Notes under the pieces: model-generated
What the model saw: only the letters and a program-made list of their open reading frames with translations
Told to the model about the DNA's origin: nothing
Databases searched by the model: none
Part shown: one piece after another, positions 46,504-58,390 of the stretch
Layout of the letters: each line of letters begins with the position of its first letter
Numbering within the stretch: the stretch's first letter is position 1
Assembly: GCA_007258455.2 (NCBI GenBank)
Contig: VDFB02358134.1
Coordinates: forward strand, 211,470,026-211,534,025
Reading direction: 5' to 3'
DNA length: 64,000 nucleotides
Source of the DNA: Sequoia sempervirens
Lineage: Eukaryota > Streptophyta > Pinopsida > Cupressales > Cupressaceae
Translations under genes and position numbers: made by a program

Positions 46504-48348
46504 TGAACCATAGATTTTTGGCACCCCAATCCTTCCTAGAAATTCTAGGGTTTTTCACCTAAAAGGAGAAATAAGGGCCAAAATATCACCAAAATAAACC
46601 ATAGATTTTTGGCACCATAGTCTTTTCTAGCTCTTCTAAGGTTTTTCACCTAAAAGGGGAAAGTAAGGGCCAAAGAATCTAGCTAGTTCACTCAAATTAG
46701 AAAATGTCTGATGTAATGAGGACTGTTTAATGGAATGATCTAAGTGCAATTAAACTATGAACTTGAGAGATTGTGAATACAAAACCTAAGAATAATGAAA
46801 TGTTTGAAAACACGTTGTGTAATACAAAATCACCTAGAAACAAATGAAAAACTAAACAAAATTGAATGAAACTTGAAGTGTGCACTTGAAAGATTGAAGG
46901 AGTTTTTAGGCTTGGTGGGACTTATTCACCATTCTGGGAAAATTAGTCCCATTTCTGTAAAACTAAGTCGAAACTCGTTTCTGACAAAAGGGTATCCAAA
47001 AATGTAGAAAACATGAAATTGGCCTTGGAGTGGAACTCATTCACCGCCAATGGTGAATCAGTCCACTTTTGAATTTTTGAATTTTCAAAAGTGGAATCTA
47101 GAGCTTTTGATCTGCACTTTGACTTCCTACAGGTGTCTACTTATGAAACTCTGATTTACAGGTCTAAAAATGGATTTTTGTTGATATTTTGACTTGTTGA
47201 ATGAGGAGAAGACTTTAGCAACCTTGAAATTTTATCTTCAATGATTTCCAAGATTCAAAGAGTCCTAAATCTACAAACACATAATGCAAGAGAGAGAAAA
47301 GTTGAATATTAGGGAATGGGAGTTTGCCTTGGTCAAACCCCTTTTAGGTAATTAAACCAAAATAATGAAAGAATGGAATGAAGCATGAAAAAATGGAATT
47401 GATTACCTTTCCATGGTGTTTGATCTTGTATTTTTGCAGCAATGGAGGAAGATTCATCCCTTGAATTTCTTTAGGAGTTTTCTTGATGTCTTGCAATGAT
47501 AAAACCCTAAGTGGCTTCACTTGAGATAGAAGAATGATAGATGAATGAATGATAAGAGATAAGAGATGTGTAAAATGAGTTAAATACTTATATTTATACG
47601 TAGTTAACCTATTTCACCCATTAATACCTCATCACAGGCTGACATGAAGCAATATTAAACTTAAATTTCACTTTTTTCTCCCTCAAAGGTCAAAATTGAG
47701 CCAAATGGGACTCATTCGCCACACATGGTGAATGGGTCTCACCTAGATGGGACTGATTTTCCATGCATGGAGAATGGGTCCCACAGGGGCCAATTTGACA
47801 ACTAGGAAGCCAGGAGATCAAGAAATAAGGTTTAAATTGTAGCTTTGTCGAGTATGTGATCAATTTAAGCCTTGGGATGCACAATGTGGGGTAATAGGGG
47901 CCTATTAATGAACATGTGAATGTAAAATAGGGCTTGGGAAACAAAAATAAATGTGAAAGTGTGATTAAATACACTTTGCAACACTAAAATTAGGTCCACA
48001 TAGCCTAGGAAGGGACAAGAACCAATGTGAATGTGCAAGACACATTAAAACACTAGTTTAAAATTAAGTTTCAGTTATAATCCTTCTAGATTGATTTAAT
48101 AATGTTATTAAACACATTTTATAATGTTGAATTAAGAGAATATGGGTTCATTAAGTCTAGAAAAGCATGAAAGTCCTTTACAACAATTTACAACACCTTT
48201 ACAAGACATCATTAAATGCATTTGAAAGGGTCCAAGACCTAGCATGGATGTGAAAAATACCTCACAACACCAAGTAAAGGCCTCCTTAAGTCCAATTTAT
48301 CATGAATTATTCCCATGTCAAGCAAGAGGTGCTTTTTTCTATAGTACA
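46504..48348 (-). repeat. 5' LTR of element 3, with duplicated end
   Basis: The body 46595-48348 matches the 3' LTR. An extra 91 bp (46504-46594) repeats the LTR end together with the start of the PBS, and has diverged slightly from its partner. It holds the hairpin block (47318-47341) and palindromes near 46917-46950, 47032-47072, 47707-47738 and 47749-47782. Confidence 0.9.
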
Positions 48349-48353
48349 AGCAC

Positions 48354-49005
48354 ATACAAGTCTTAGGACCTATCTTTGACAAACTTGAAGAATACAAGGT
48401 ACGACTAAATCCAAAAAAGTGTGTGTTTGGGGTCACATTAGGAAAACTCCTTGGCTTCATTGTTTCGCAAAGAGGGATATAAATTGATCCAGGAAAGGTA
48501 AAATCCATCCTAGACATGGAACCACTGCAAATATTGAAATAAAATGAGAGGATTTCAACAAAGGTTGCAGTCCATCAAAAGGTTCATAGCTCAATTATTG
48601 GATAAGACTCACCCCTTTTTTCATCTTCTCCATAAAGGGATAACTTACAAATGGGATGAAAAATGTGATAAATATTTCTAGCAAATCAAGGATTACCTAC
48701 TAACACCTCTAGTGCTCATCCCTCTGATACCAAACAAGCCACTGATCCTATACATCTCAGCAACATCAACAACACTAGGAGCTCTTTTGGCACAACATGA
48801 TGAAAACAAAAAAGAAATAGCCATATATTACATCAGTAGAACTTTGGTAGGCTATGAGATGAACTATTCACCCATTGAGAAAGCATGCCTAATAGTAGTT
48901 TTCACTTCACAAAATTTTAGGCATTACATGTTGTCACACCAAATCAAACTCATTGCAAAAATTGATCCATTAAAATATATGTTATCCAAAGCAACTCTCA
49001 CATGA
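48354..49005 (+). pseudogene. Element 4 RT C-terminal part and RNase H
   Basis: Resumes the RT frame after the insertion (IQVLGPIFDKLEEYKVRLNPKKC, the connection region, shown here only in part as LNPKKCVFG and LLGFIVSQRG). From 48712 the RT-linked RNase H reads ILYISATSTTLGALLAQ, YYISRTLVGYEMNYSPIEKAC and RHYML, with one frame up to a TGA at 49003-49005. Frame shifts near 48540-48700. Confidence 0.85.
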
Positions 49006-49008
49006 TGA

Positions 49009-49460
49009 ATGGATAAATGGGTAATGATCTTGACAGAGTCTAGCATAGAGTATGTGAAGCATAAGGAAATAAAAGGACAAGTGATAGCAAACCAGCTAGT
49101 AGAAGCACCCATATATGATGAGAACCCTTTAACATTTGAGTTCTTGGACAAATCAGTGTTCCTTATTAATCTCATAGCTCAGTGGAAGATGTACTTTAAT
49201 GGAACATTCACCCAACATGGATTAGGAGTTGGCATTCTTTTCATCACCCCCTAAGGTGATTGCATCCCAAAGTATTACAGGCTATCATTCCCATGTACAA
49301 ATAATATTGTTGAGTATGAAGCCTTGATCATAGGTCTTAGGATAGCAGTTCAGTGGAAGATATAAGAGATGAAAGTCTATGGAGACTCATAACTAGTTAT
49401 CAACCAAGTCAATGACAACTATCAAACCAAAGATGACAAGCTCACTCCTTACAAGAAGAT
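49009..49460 (+). pseudogene. Element 4 second (archaeal-like) RNase H
   Basis: YFNGTFTQHGLGVGI, YEALIIGLRIA and VYGDS-x-LVINQV give the Asp, Glu and Asp positions of an additional RNase H. Carrying both types is a published trait of the Tat lineage. The first catalytic Asp position reads Asn (FNG). Stops at 49252-49254 and near 49389. Confidence 0.75.
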
Positions 49461-49461
49461 A

Positions 49462-50690
49462 GTGGAGAATCTCAAAGATCTTTTTATAGACATAACTTTT
49501 GAGAAAATTCCTTGCATGAAAAATAAAGCAAAAAATGCCATGGCAACAATTGGATCACTACTAGACATGTTGAAAAACATTCTTCAATGTGAATTCTTGG
49601 TAGAACAACTTCTTGTACCAACTTTTGAAATCCTTGAATTTGAATTTGCGTGTGTCATTATTAGTCTTGGATCCCCATGGTACTGTGACATATTTACTTA
49701 CCTTAGTAGAGGAACCCTTCCCTCAAACATCACACCAAACCTTAAAAAGAACTTTGTCAAAAAGGCATCCCAATTCGTGATCCTAGGTGATACCCTTTAC
49801 CGCCAAAGCATCGAAGGGACATTACTATGATGTCTTAACCAAGAGGAAGCCTTAACTACCTTAAAAAAAGTACACAGTGGCATATGTGGGTCCCATTCTA
49901 GTAGTATGACATTAGCTAAGAAATTGTTGAGGACAGGGTACTATTGGCCAACCATGGATAAAGAATCTCATCAGTATGTGCGGAAATACATCTAGTGTCA
50001 ATAACATGGGGATCTGATTCATGATTCAACTCAAGAGTTGAAACCAATGATTGCACCATGGCCTTTTTCACAGTGGAGAATTGACCTCATAACCAAAATC
50101 ACTCCAACTTCATCCAACAGCCATAAGTTTATGATAACCTCCACCAAGTACTTTACTAAGTGGGTTGAATCTATTTCTATGACCTACATAACGAGGAAGA
50201 AAATCACTAGGTTCATCCTAAATTACCTAATTTTTTTGTTATGGTGTACCACAAACCCTCATCTCAGACAATGGAACCCCATTCAAAAATTAGGATGCAA
50301 AAGATTTATGCCAAAGATTCAATATCCAACACTAATTCTCTACACCATACTATCCTCAAGGAAATTTCCAAGCAGAAGCAATGAACAAAACTATCCTAAA
50401 TCATGAAGAAAATAGTTAATGAAGTTGGTTATGACTGGCATCTACAACTAAATCCCATTCTTTGGGCTTATCAATCTAGTATTTGCACACCTCCAAGAGC
50501 AACCCCTTTCTTCCTATTCTATGGATCAGAACCCATCTTGCCTATTGAGGTTGAGCTCCCATCATTGCGAGTATCACTGAAGGATCTAATAACTGAGGAA
50601 GAATACAAAGTATCTCAACTGAATGAGATAGAGTTACTGGATGAAAATCATCTTAACACCCTTAATCACTTGTAAGTGTATCAAAATTGA
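49462..50690 (+). pseudogene. Element 4 integrase
   Basis: The zinc-binding HHCC part reads VHSGICGSHSSSMTLAKKL...GYYWPTM...CQ (about 49865-50005). The catalytic core begins WRIDLI (about 50068). The second Asp lies in a SDNGTPF-type stretch near 50259-50285, reached only through a frameshift, and the Glu region (QAEAMNKT) is near 50370. The C-terminal part runs from 50403. Integrase inserts the DNA copy. One frame is kept from 48712 to about 50230, then shifts. Confidence 0.85.
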
Positions 50691-52070
50691 TTGAAACAAA
50701 GCTATAATAAATGAATTAAATGTTGGTCATTCTAGGTCAATGATCTTGTCCTAAAGTTAAATCAGAATAACCTTCCAAATCAAGACAACAAAGGAAAGTT
50801 TTAGCCTAACTGATTGGGTCCCTTTATCATCACAACAAGCTACAGATTAGGAGCATACCAACTATCAACCCCTGAAAGTGAACAATTGTGAGAACCAATC
50901 AACAACTTGCATATCAAAAAAAATTATGCCTAAACACAAAGGGTGTAAATCAAAAAATACAAAAAAATAAAAAAATGATCAAAATCCAAAAAAAAATAGA
51001 AAAAGGATTGAATAAAGTAAAGAAAAAAATCATCCTCTAGTGAAAACCACTTCGGTGGTGCTTTGGGAAAGTACCTTGGTGAAAACCTGGCAAACATGCA
51101 TCTTGCATAAATAAAACATCTCCATCTATTCTTTGGCTCTTTGGACCTACCATTCTTTGCATCACCATTCATCCCTCATTTGCATCCTTATCATGGCCTT
51201 TCACTGTAAGGTATCATGAACTCTTTAGCACTACTTGGCATATTCTCAAGTTCAATTTGTCCTGCCTTTATCGAAGTAGGCTAACATACTACACTAGGGG
51301 CATTTTGTTATGCATCACAATTGGGTTCTTGTATATCTTGAGGTCATGGGACATCTTATCAGAAAACACTAAAAACATAAATAAAATCTTATTAGAATAT
51401 CCAAAAACATTATTGTAAAGGAAAATCCAAAACATCTGAAAACATCAAAATCCCTAAAAATTTTGAACATTGAACATAAAAAAAAATGTATCCTTGTTGA
51501 ACTACATTGTCTCTGAGCTTGAACATAAGCAAGGCCATCACTGATGTGCCCCAGAGACACCGTAGGTCTGTCCTTCAGTGGTCCGTTGTAATTAGCTTTC
51601 ATCTCTCGATTGTTCATATCTTTATCCTGTAAATCTGTCGAGTCAGTAGAACTACGTGGTCTTTGCATGTATAACGTAGGCAATGCTAATCTTTGATTAG
51701 CCCCCATGGCCCCTAGGATAGGTCTCTTAGGTTGGGTTCTTGGTCAAAACTTGAAAACTTGGAAAACCCCTAAACATTTGTAAAATCTTGAATACCCAAA
51801 AAATCCAAATATCTTGAAAAACAAAAAAAAAATCCAAACATCTCAAAAATATTAAAACATCCAAATATTCAGGAAACACAAAAATATTTGGAAAATGTTC
51901 AAAAGACCTAAAAAGACTCAAAACATTTAGAAAACCCTAAATAGCCTCAAAAAATTCAAAAATCCTAAACATTCACATAAACATCCAAAAAGGACCAAAA
52001 ATAACCTCAAAACATCTCAAAAACACCAAAAATAGCCTCAATATTTTCTAGAAAAAATCCAAAACCCATC
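50690..52070 (+). other. Element 4 3' region, A-rich
   Basis: The end of integrase and a leader-like segment (GAAAACCACTTCGGTGG and GGTGAAAACCTGG blocks near 51043-51095) are followed by a GC-richer patch (51490-51740) and an A-rich tract with many AAACATCCAAAA-type words (51370-51490 and 51730-52070). Such A-rich 3' regions are typical of Tat elements. The 3' LTR could not be delimited. Confidence 0.5.
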
Positions 52071-53650
52071 CATCCCATCTCGTTTTCACCTACAATAAAC
52101 TCTCACCTATAATAAATGATTGCCACCTTCACCCTTTGGCGAAACAAGTAGAAATCAAACATAGCAAGTCGTAAAGTACAAACCTAAAAGTCTAAATCAC
52201 AGGTAAATGTGTTAGTGAGGTTTATGGTAATAGCTCATCTTAGCATCATTATCCCAACATCAAAAAAACCTCTGATCAACATGTCCTAGAATGTATCCTT
52301 CCTGTAATGGACATCAACATCAGATATCATCAAAGCTAAACATAAACTAGGCAGGAACTATAGATAACACTAACTATTTATCTTTGATCTTTTCTTATGA
52401 TTTATGTTAATGACCCATTCCAAGGACCTCTCAATGATGTCTAACAAAATGATTCGGAGGGAAAGGAATGGGGCATCGATCATTATCTTTTGTTTGTTTT
52501 TATTGTGGATGCTCTTCTAAAATAATCTTGGTGCATACTTGCTTAGTTGTGTGTAGGAAGTTCGTTTAGGGTATATTGCTGACTATTGCGTATGCTTTGG
52601 TCCAATATGTTCTAAGCTTCTAACTTGCATTCCAATGATGTTTCTTTATATCAAGGTGTGAATAGGATCTATCCTATCTTCTTGTCGAGTCAAAGTCCAT
52701 TACACTAGATACAATGTCGTCCTGGTTATCAATACCTTGATGCATTGTATCTATGTGTTATATCAAAAATAAGGAATGATGAAAAATACCAATCTGGAAG
52801 TGTGAGCACCCATCCTAAATTATTTTTCATTGTCTTGTCACCATCTCTAATAAAGTCTCAATGGATCATGGAATTGTTGGATCTTTTAAAAAAAATCATC
52901 ATTAGTAACGACTATTCATTCTTTATTCTTCTATCTTCTCTCTATGCTAACCTGGTATCATGACACACACAAAAGTCATTAATGCATCCATCCAACATCC
53001 ACAAACCATCAAAATACATACATCTCATAATCATATCATAATCATTAAAGCATCCATCAACATAATCAATTGCATATCACATCATACATTTTGCATTATC
53101 ATTTAAAGTTGTGATGAATAATATAGATTTGTTATTCTAAGCATCTTAAATTGTTGTAGTTGCACATTCACATCTGTATGCATACATCATCATCAAAATA
53201 TGCATAGAAAATATACAAAAATAAATGCGTCCACATCATTTGCATCCATAACATCAGTATATCATAATCATCCATCCATGTAGTATATCATGAAAAGATA
53301 ATGAAAAACAATAAAGCATTTGCATCCATCCATAAACATGATCATCGCATATCACACAGGCATAAAAGTAAATGCATCCATACGTGAAATAAAGTAAACA
53401 CATCATTGCAGAAGTCATTTGTATCATACATATATAAAAATGTGTCATGGTACAAAATCTTGATCAGTATATGTACATCGATGATTAGTACAATATCCAC
53501 GGGGCTATCAAAAAGGATCCCACGAATGTATATTAGTATAAAGAATGGAGGAAAATAAAAAAAGTTTCTATACATAAAAAAGTTGGCCCTGGTGGTTGCT
53601 ACCCTCTCTAGCCTATTACTCATGTTTATCCTCTACTCAGGGGTGTGTAT
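52071..53650. other. Non-coding, with CATCCAT-rich low-complexity stretch
   Basis: No coding frame is supported. 52975-53420 is enriched in GCATCCATC, CATAATCAT and similar words with no fixed period. It may include the element 4 3' LTR, but no second copy is available to show it. Confidence 0.4.
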
Positions 53651-53949
53651 CGCTTTGTTGTGAAAAATTAGGCTATCTCAATGCTGCCAGAACATCTTTG
53701 TGATAATGTTGGCTATAATACACAACTTCCATAATAGCCTCTTTATACAATCTAGTGAAAATTGTTCGATGATGGGTGGATGTCATATTACTCTCAATCT
53801 ATTAACATCAAGCCACCTCCTGATCTCTCTCACCCATGATAGTTTGTACTCTCTACAACACTGCATCTCTCTTAGCTATCACTATAGCCACCTGATGCCA
53901 AGTCTAGTCTCACTAAACAGTCACAACCAAAATCTATTGGTGATCTTGG

Positions 53950-55300
53950 TCCCTCTCACCCGTCAAAGCCTACACCTACTATTGCAGCTATTGTATTTGT
54001 GCATCGCTGGCATTCGACAGTGGTGGTGGTGGTGGCACTAGCTACTACGGCACCACTAGAGGTTGTTGTCCCACTAGAGGAGCCCTCAAAACCTATCTAT
54101 CATGGCCATCCTATCCCCCCTATCCTCTACCACTAACCCCTCTGCCTCATGGCCTCCCTCTAGGAGGAGCACCTACAGGATCTATGATTCATCTCAGAGG
54201 GACGAACCATGCATCATAAGCAGGAGTAGTTTGAGCAATGGGTTGACCATGATCATATGGCCAAGGCTGGGTAACCAACTAATGAAAACTCTCAATGGCC
54301 TCTAGTGTCAAAATCATTGGTCCCCATGTTGGAACCTGACTAGTAGCTCTAGCAAAAATTTCCTTGTAGGCATCATCGGGCATGTCCTAAATATCACCAA
54401 ACTATGGCTACTTTGTTAGGAAGGTACCACTCAATTGTAGAATGCTCTTGACCCTGCATATAGCAGGTCTATTTCAAAAAATAGAGTTGTTGAACATCAT
54501 CGAGCCATGCTGACATTTGAAGCCATGGCTGCCATTAGAACACAGTCATATCATCTATCACCCATCACCAATACGAGAGCCCAATCTGTCATGTGTGTCT
54601 GAGTTTAATGGTACCTTGGTATCTCCATATGATAGGATCATTTGGCTCCATGTCCACCATCTATACAATAGGAAAAAGCACTACAATGTGCTCCCATGCC
54701 CAAATATGAAGAAGTGTCACACCTACACCGAGGGATCTCCCATCATAATACACAAAATAATGAAAATCATGGTATAAGGAGGCCAGGATCATAGGCCCTC
54801 ACGAAAAAATATCCCTCTAGTAAAGCATCCTCTACCAAGCTAAACCGCATCCTGGACTGAAAAATCAGTCGCATCTGTCTAGAGCCACCAAAATTGAAAT
54901 GATGGCCACAACGATCAATCTGAGGGTTGGCACATGACCTTTGCATGTCTCTAAATCTATCCATGATGTGACCAACACAATATGGTCCATCTCCATCACC
55001 TCGAAGCAAGCATCCAATCTGGCATCAGAATCGTAGATCACGTGATCACCATGGATAGGCAACTGCAATATTCGCTAGACATCCTCTAAGGTCACTTTCG
55101 CCTCTCCTATCTGAAGGTGGAAGGAGGAGGTCTTGTTGTGCCATCTCTCACACAATGTTGTTATCATAGCCAAATGTGTCTTGATCACTAGTGGGTACAC
55201 AATGTAGCACAATATGATCTCTCCCAGGTGCTCTTGGCACAACTTACATAGATCACCCAATCTCTCCAGTTATGTGGGCCTATGCTCTCTCAACATCAAT
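53950..55300 (-). pseudogene. Plant mobile domain (PMD, MAIN-like) pseudogene
   Basis: From 55260 downward the minus strand reads LCERWHNKTSSFHLQIGEAK and VTLEDV, then a TAG and, in the same frame, LQLPIHG: the LvERWrxeTHtFHLpxGExTvTLEDVxxLlxLPvxG signature of the plant mobile domain. Further on (about 54660-54720) another frame reads LLHIWAWEHI, a second PMD hallmark. A basic Arg/Gly-rich segment follows near 54120-54200, as in many PMD proteins. PMD occurs in host genes (MAIN, MAIL) involved in silencing and in some transposons. Stops and frameshifts show it is dead. Transposon origin is likelier here. Confidence 0.75.
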
Positions 55301-56150
55301 GGTGGGAAGACCTCCTACACTCACAAAGCACACAACATTAGGAAATCATAAAAAAAAATTAAAGTTATTTGGAATTTCTATCTCGGAAATCACAAATGCA
55401 TCATTATTTACAAATGCGTTGCTATATTCAAATCTCAAACAAAAACACCCAATGCATTTTAAAATTTAAATTGAAAAATGCATCACCATACAAGATGGCG
55501 TCATGATTTAGAATTTGGCATGACCTAACCCAAACTTTCAAATCAGAAATTGTGTCGCCAGATACAAACATGTCGCCATTTAAAATTTGAAACCCTAAAA
55601 TCAAATTTGGAAAAGCATTTCCCTAGACATATACATCGCTATATAGTGACATCCCCTAATTCTAAATTCTAACGTCTAATAAATGCATCAAAATTTTAAA
55701 TTTCAAATTATCAAGTTTCGAATCACACACCATTGGTCATGTGCGTGGAAGCTGTTGGAACTCACAAAATCGATCAGAAATGTGTTAGGGAAGCTCATGA
55801 CATGCCATTTTGTCGAAGGTTCATAGCTCAATTTGCAAGAATTCCTTAAGTGTGAATGCACAAATGAATTGAAAATGACCTCTCTTGGCCTATTTAAGCT
55901 AGAAAATTAGGGTTTTTTGCCCTAATATAACCTTTTTAATGGGGTTTATTATCATTTTCACCAATTTTTCCAATCTAGACCTAATTTTGCATCATTTTTT
56001 GCATTTTTGACATTATTTGTGCATCTTGAAACCTTTCTAGACCCTTGGGCAACTTTTGAACCTTAATCAAGAAATCAACCCAAAATTTGAAATTTTTGCA
56101 CGATTTCTCGAGGGGGTAGGGAACCAGTTTCATCCTTTTGTTGGGGTGTC
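55300..56150 (-). other. Upstream region of the PMD pseudogene
   Basis: Non-coding. Minus-strand CTTAAATAGGCC near 55887-55898 is a possible TATA box about 600 bp before the PMD frame. Short GTCGCC/GGCGAC words recur between 55490 and 55580. No terminal repeats were found. Confidence 0.3.
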
Positions 56151-56263
56151 TAAAAAAATCATATTTTTTTAATTTTTTGATATGGGCGGCCTTTTTGATC
56201 TAAAAAGTGTTGTTTTTTGAACTAAAGCAATAGGTACCTCGCTTCAAAGAGGGGTGAAATATA

Positions 56264-57480
56264 GACACTGGAAAATTTCCTAATCGATGTCATACTCTCG
56301 TATGAGATTTACTAACATCATTTCCTCTTTAACCATCTTCTTTTCATTTAATTAATTTAATTAGCCTAACTAATTAATTAATTTCATCATTTTCATCTAT
56401 TTGGCCTAATTAATTAAATTGAGTTAATTCACCTCTTTTCGCACTAACACTTCATCTAATTAGATTAAATAGATCAAAATATTTAATTTAATCTCCTAAG
56501 TCATCCTATTTAATTAAATAACCTTATCTTATTTAATTAAATATCATATCATTTCCCCTCCCCTATTTATTAAATTAAATCATCCAATTTAATAAATATC
56601 TTCTAATATCTTCTAATTCCCCAATTGCATAAATTAAACCTTTTTTAATTAGCAATTAAAATAATTATTCCTCTAATCAAAGGGAATATTCCCATGGAAT
56701 ATTCTTTATCCTTTTTGTACAATTAAAACTTTGTTTTAATTTGTAAAATCATCTTTTTCCTCACCTTAAAGGAATATTCCCTCTCCTTCAATCAACTCAC
56801 TTAGCTTCAAATGTAAGTTAACCCTTTAACCTCTTAAGTTACCTTTGACCTATGTGAGTAGGTCAAAAGTGTGTTTGTTTGAGGCAATTGTGAGCCTTTG
56901 ATTAATCTTCATCTGGCATTCCCATCTGTTGATGAGAATCCATGATCCATGTCTCTTATTTCTTTCATCTTGAACTATTGATTGAGCTTTTGGATCTCAA
57001 CCATCCATTCTTCATTTTCTCTCCTATAAATAGATCACTATTTGGAGACAAATGGATCCATCTTTTATTGGAAACTTATGCTATTAAATTTACTCACATT
57101 CATTCTCTCAATTTGCATACATTTAGCTTATTTTCAGTTTGTTTTAGTTGTATAATAGCTTCAAGCTTTCATTAATGGCTTCCATGCATCCATATTAGTT
57201 TGTAAATAAATTAGGGTTTTCATCTTTTAGCTCGTTTTTAGCTTAAATTAGCTTAGATTAGCTTAGCAATTGCACAATTAGATCATTTATAGCATAAAAT
57301 CATTGTAACTTAGCTTGCATCATATTCATTTTGTGCATAATTTAGGTTTTTCATACACCAAACACCATGGTTTCATCGATTCTCTTCCATAGAATTGATT
57401 GAGATAAGCTCACTATCACTGGATTGGGAAAGGGTCGTCGGTTCACATCAACGCAACACCAATTCCACAACAAGATAAAG
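56264..57480 (+). repeat. Probable solo LTR, boundaries uncertain
   Basis: TATAGACACTGG near 56266 resembles the start of the nested LTR (minus strand of 15202, TGTAGACATCC). A U3-like part full of TTAATTAAATA words (56340-56560) follows, then CTATAAATAGATCAC at about 57025-57039 as TATA box and an R/U5-like T-rich end. No target duplication or partner was confirmed. Confidence 0.45.
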
Positions 57481-58390
57481 TTTCAATAGATTAGAGTAGA
57501 TGTTTTCTTTTAAGCTTTCATAAATTTAACATTTTAGGTTTTTTGATAAAATGTTTACTTTCAATTTTGATTGATTGATCTTGTTGAGATTCAAGTATTG
57601 GTGGCTCCGTTATGCTTTGATTCTTCATGGATCAAGCATAATTCAACCCATAACTGATATTTCACATTGATAGTTATCACTAATTTTTAACTAATATTCA
57701 AACTATAAAAGCTTAAGAATATTATACTTAGACTTTGTTCCTCTTTTACAATGCTCAACAACCCATGAAAACAAATTACAAGTGATTGTTTTTTTATAAG
57801 AAAAACTACTCCAATTTAATGCTTCCCACTATTGCCCAATATGGCACCTCATTTATGCTTTCATCCCATGTTTATGTTTGTGAATGCCTTCTTAAGAGGC
57901 TTGAGTTTCTCAATGTATTGCCACAACCTCATAATAGTTTAATAACCATTTTTAATGCAACCTTGAAAGGTTTCAATAACTTTATTTATATTCAAGCTAT
58001 ATCCTTATTTGAAGTTCACAGAACTCCTTTTGCCTATGAACGGTGATGATTTTTGGATAAGGTATGCAAAAGTGTTGAATGAATCATGTCCATTCATCAC
58101 TTTTCATCATTTTTGTCATTGTTGTCATCGTTATGTTGAGTTTATTTCCACTTTTACATTGTTTTTATCACTATTTTTGCATTCATGATTTAATGGCTTT
58201 TGATCGCATCCTAAACACATTCATACAAAGGAATGCAATCATGTTATTTCCACAAATAGTTTTTCAATTCATTGGGATGTAAAGATTTTTTATTGCCTTG
58301 GGGTTGATGCCAAATGCATGGGTTGAGACAACAAAGCTAATTATTTCATTAATAAAATCCAAAATCATAAAACCTACTTTATTTCCGGTT
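57481..58390. other. Intergenic DNA, no supported gene
   Basis: A few short open frames (for example 57786-58046) but no recognisable domain and no repeat boundary. Confidence 0.4.

Larger units (their letters stand above)
40207..48348 (-). mobile_element. Element 3: non-autonomous LTR element nested in element 4 RT
   Basis: 8142 bp flanked by the perfect duplication AGCAC (40202-40206 and 48349-48353). Minus-strand termini are TGTACTATAG...CTATGATTCA. The LTRs are 46504-48348 (5') and 40207-41992 (3'). The internal region (minus) encodes a protein with four 21-residue hydrophobic repeats, N-H-D-N repeats, a protease, a G-patch-like domain and a zinc knuckle; no gag core, RT, RNase H or integrase was found. 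The host RT reads through once the element and one AGCAC copy are taken out. Confidence 0.95.

Noticed and set aside
51369..51707. 112-residue minus-strand ORF in a GC-richer patch
   Set aside because: No domain and no promoter; it lies in the 3' region of element 4 on the opposite strand.
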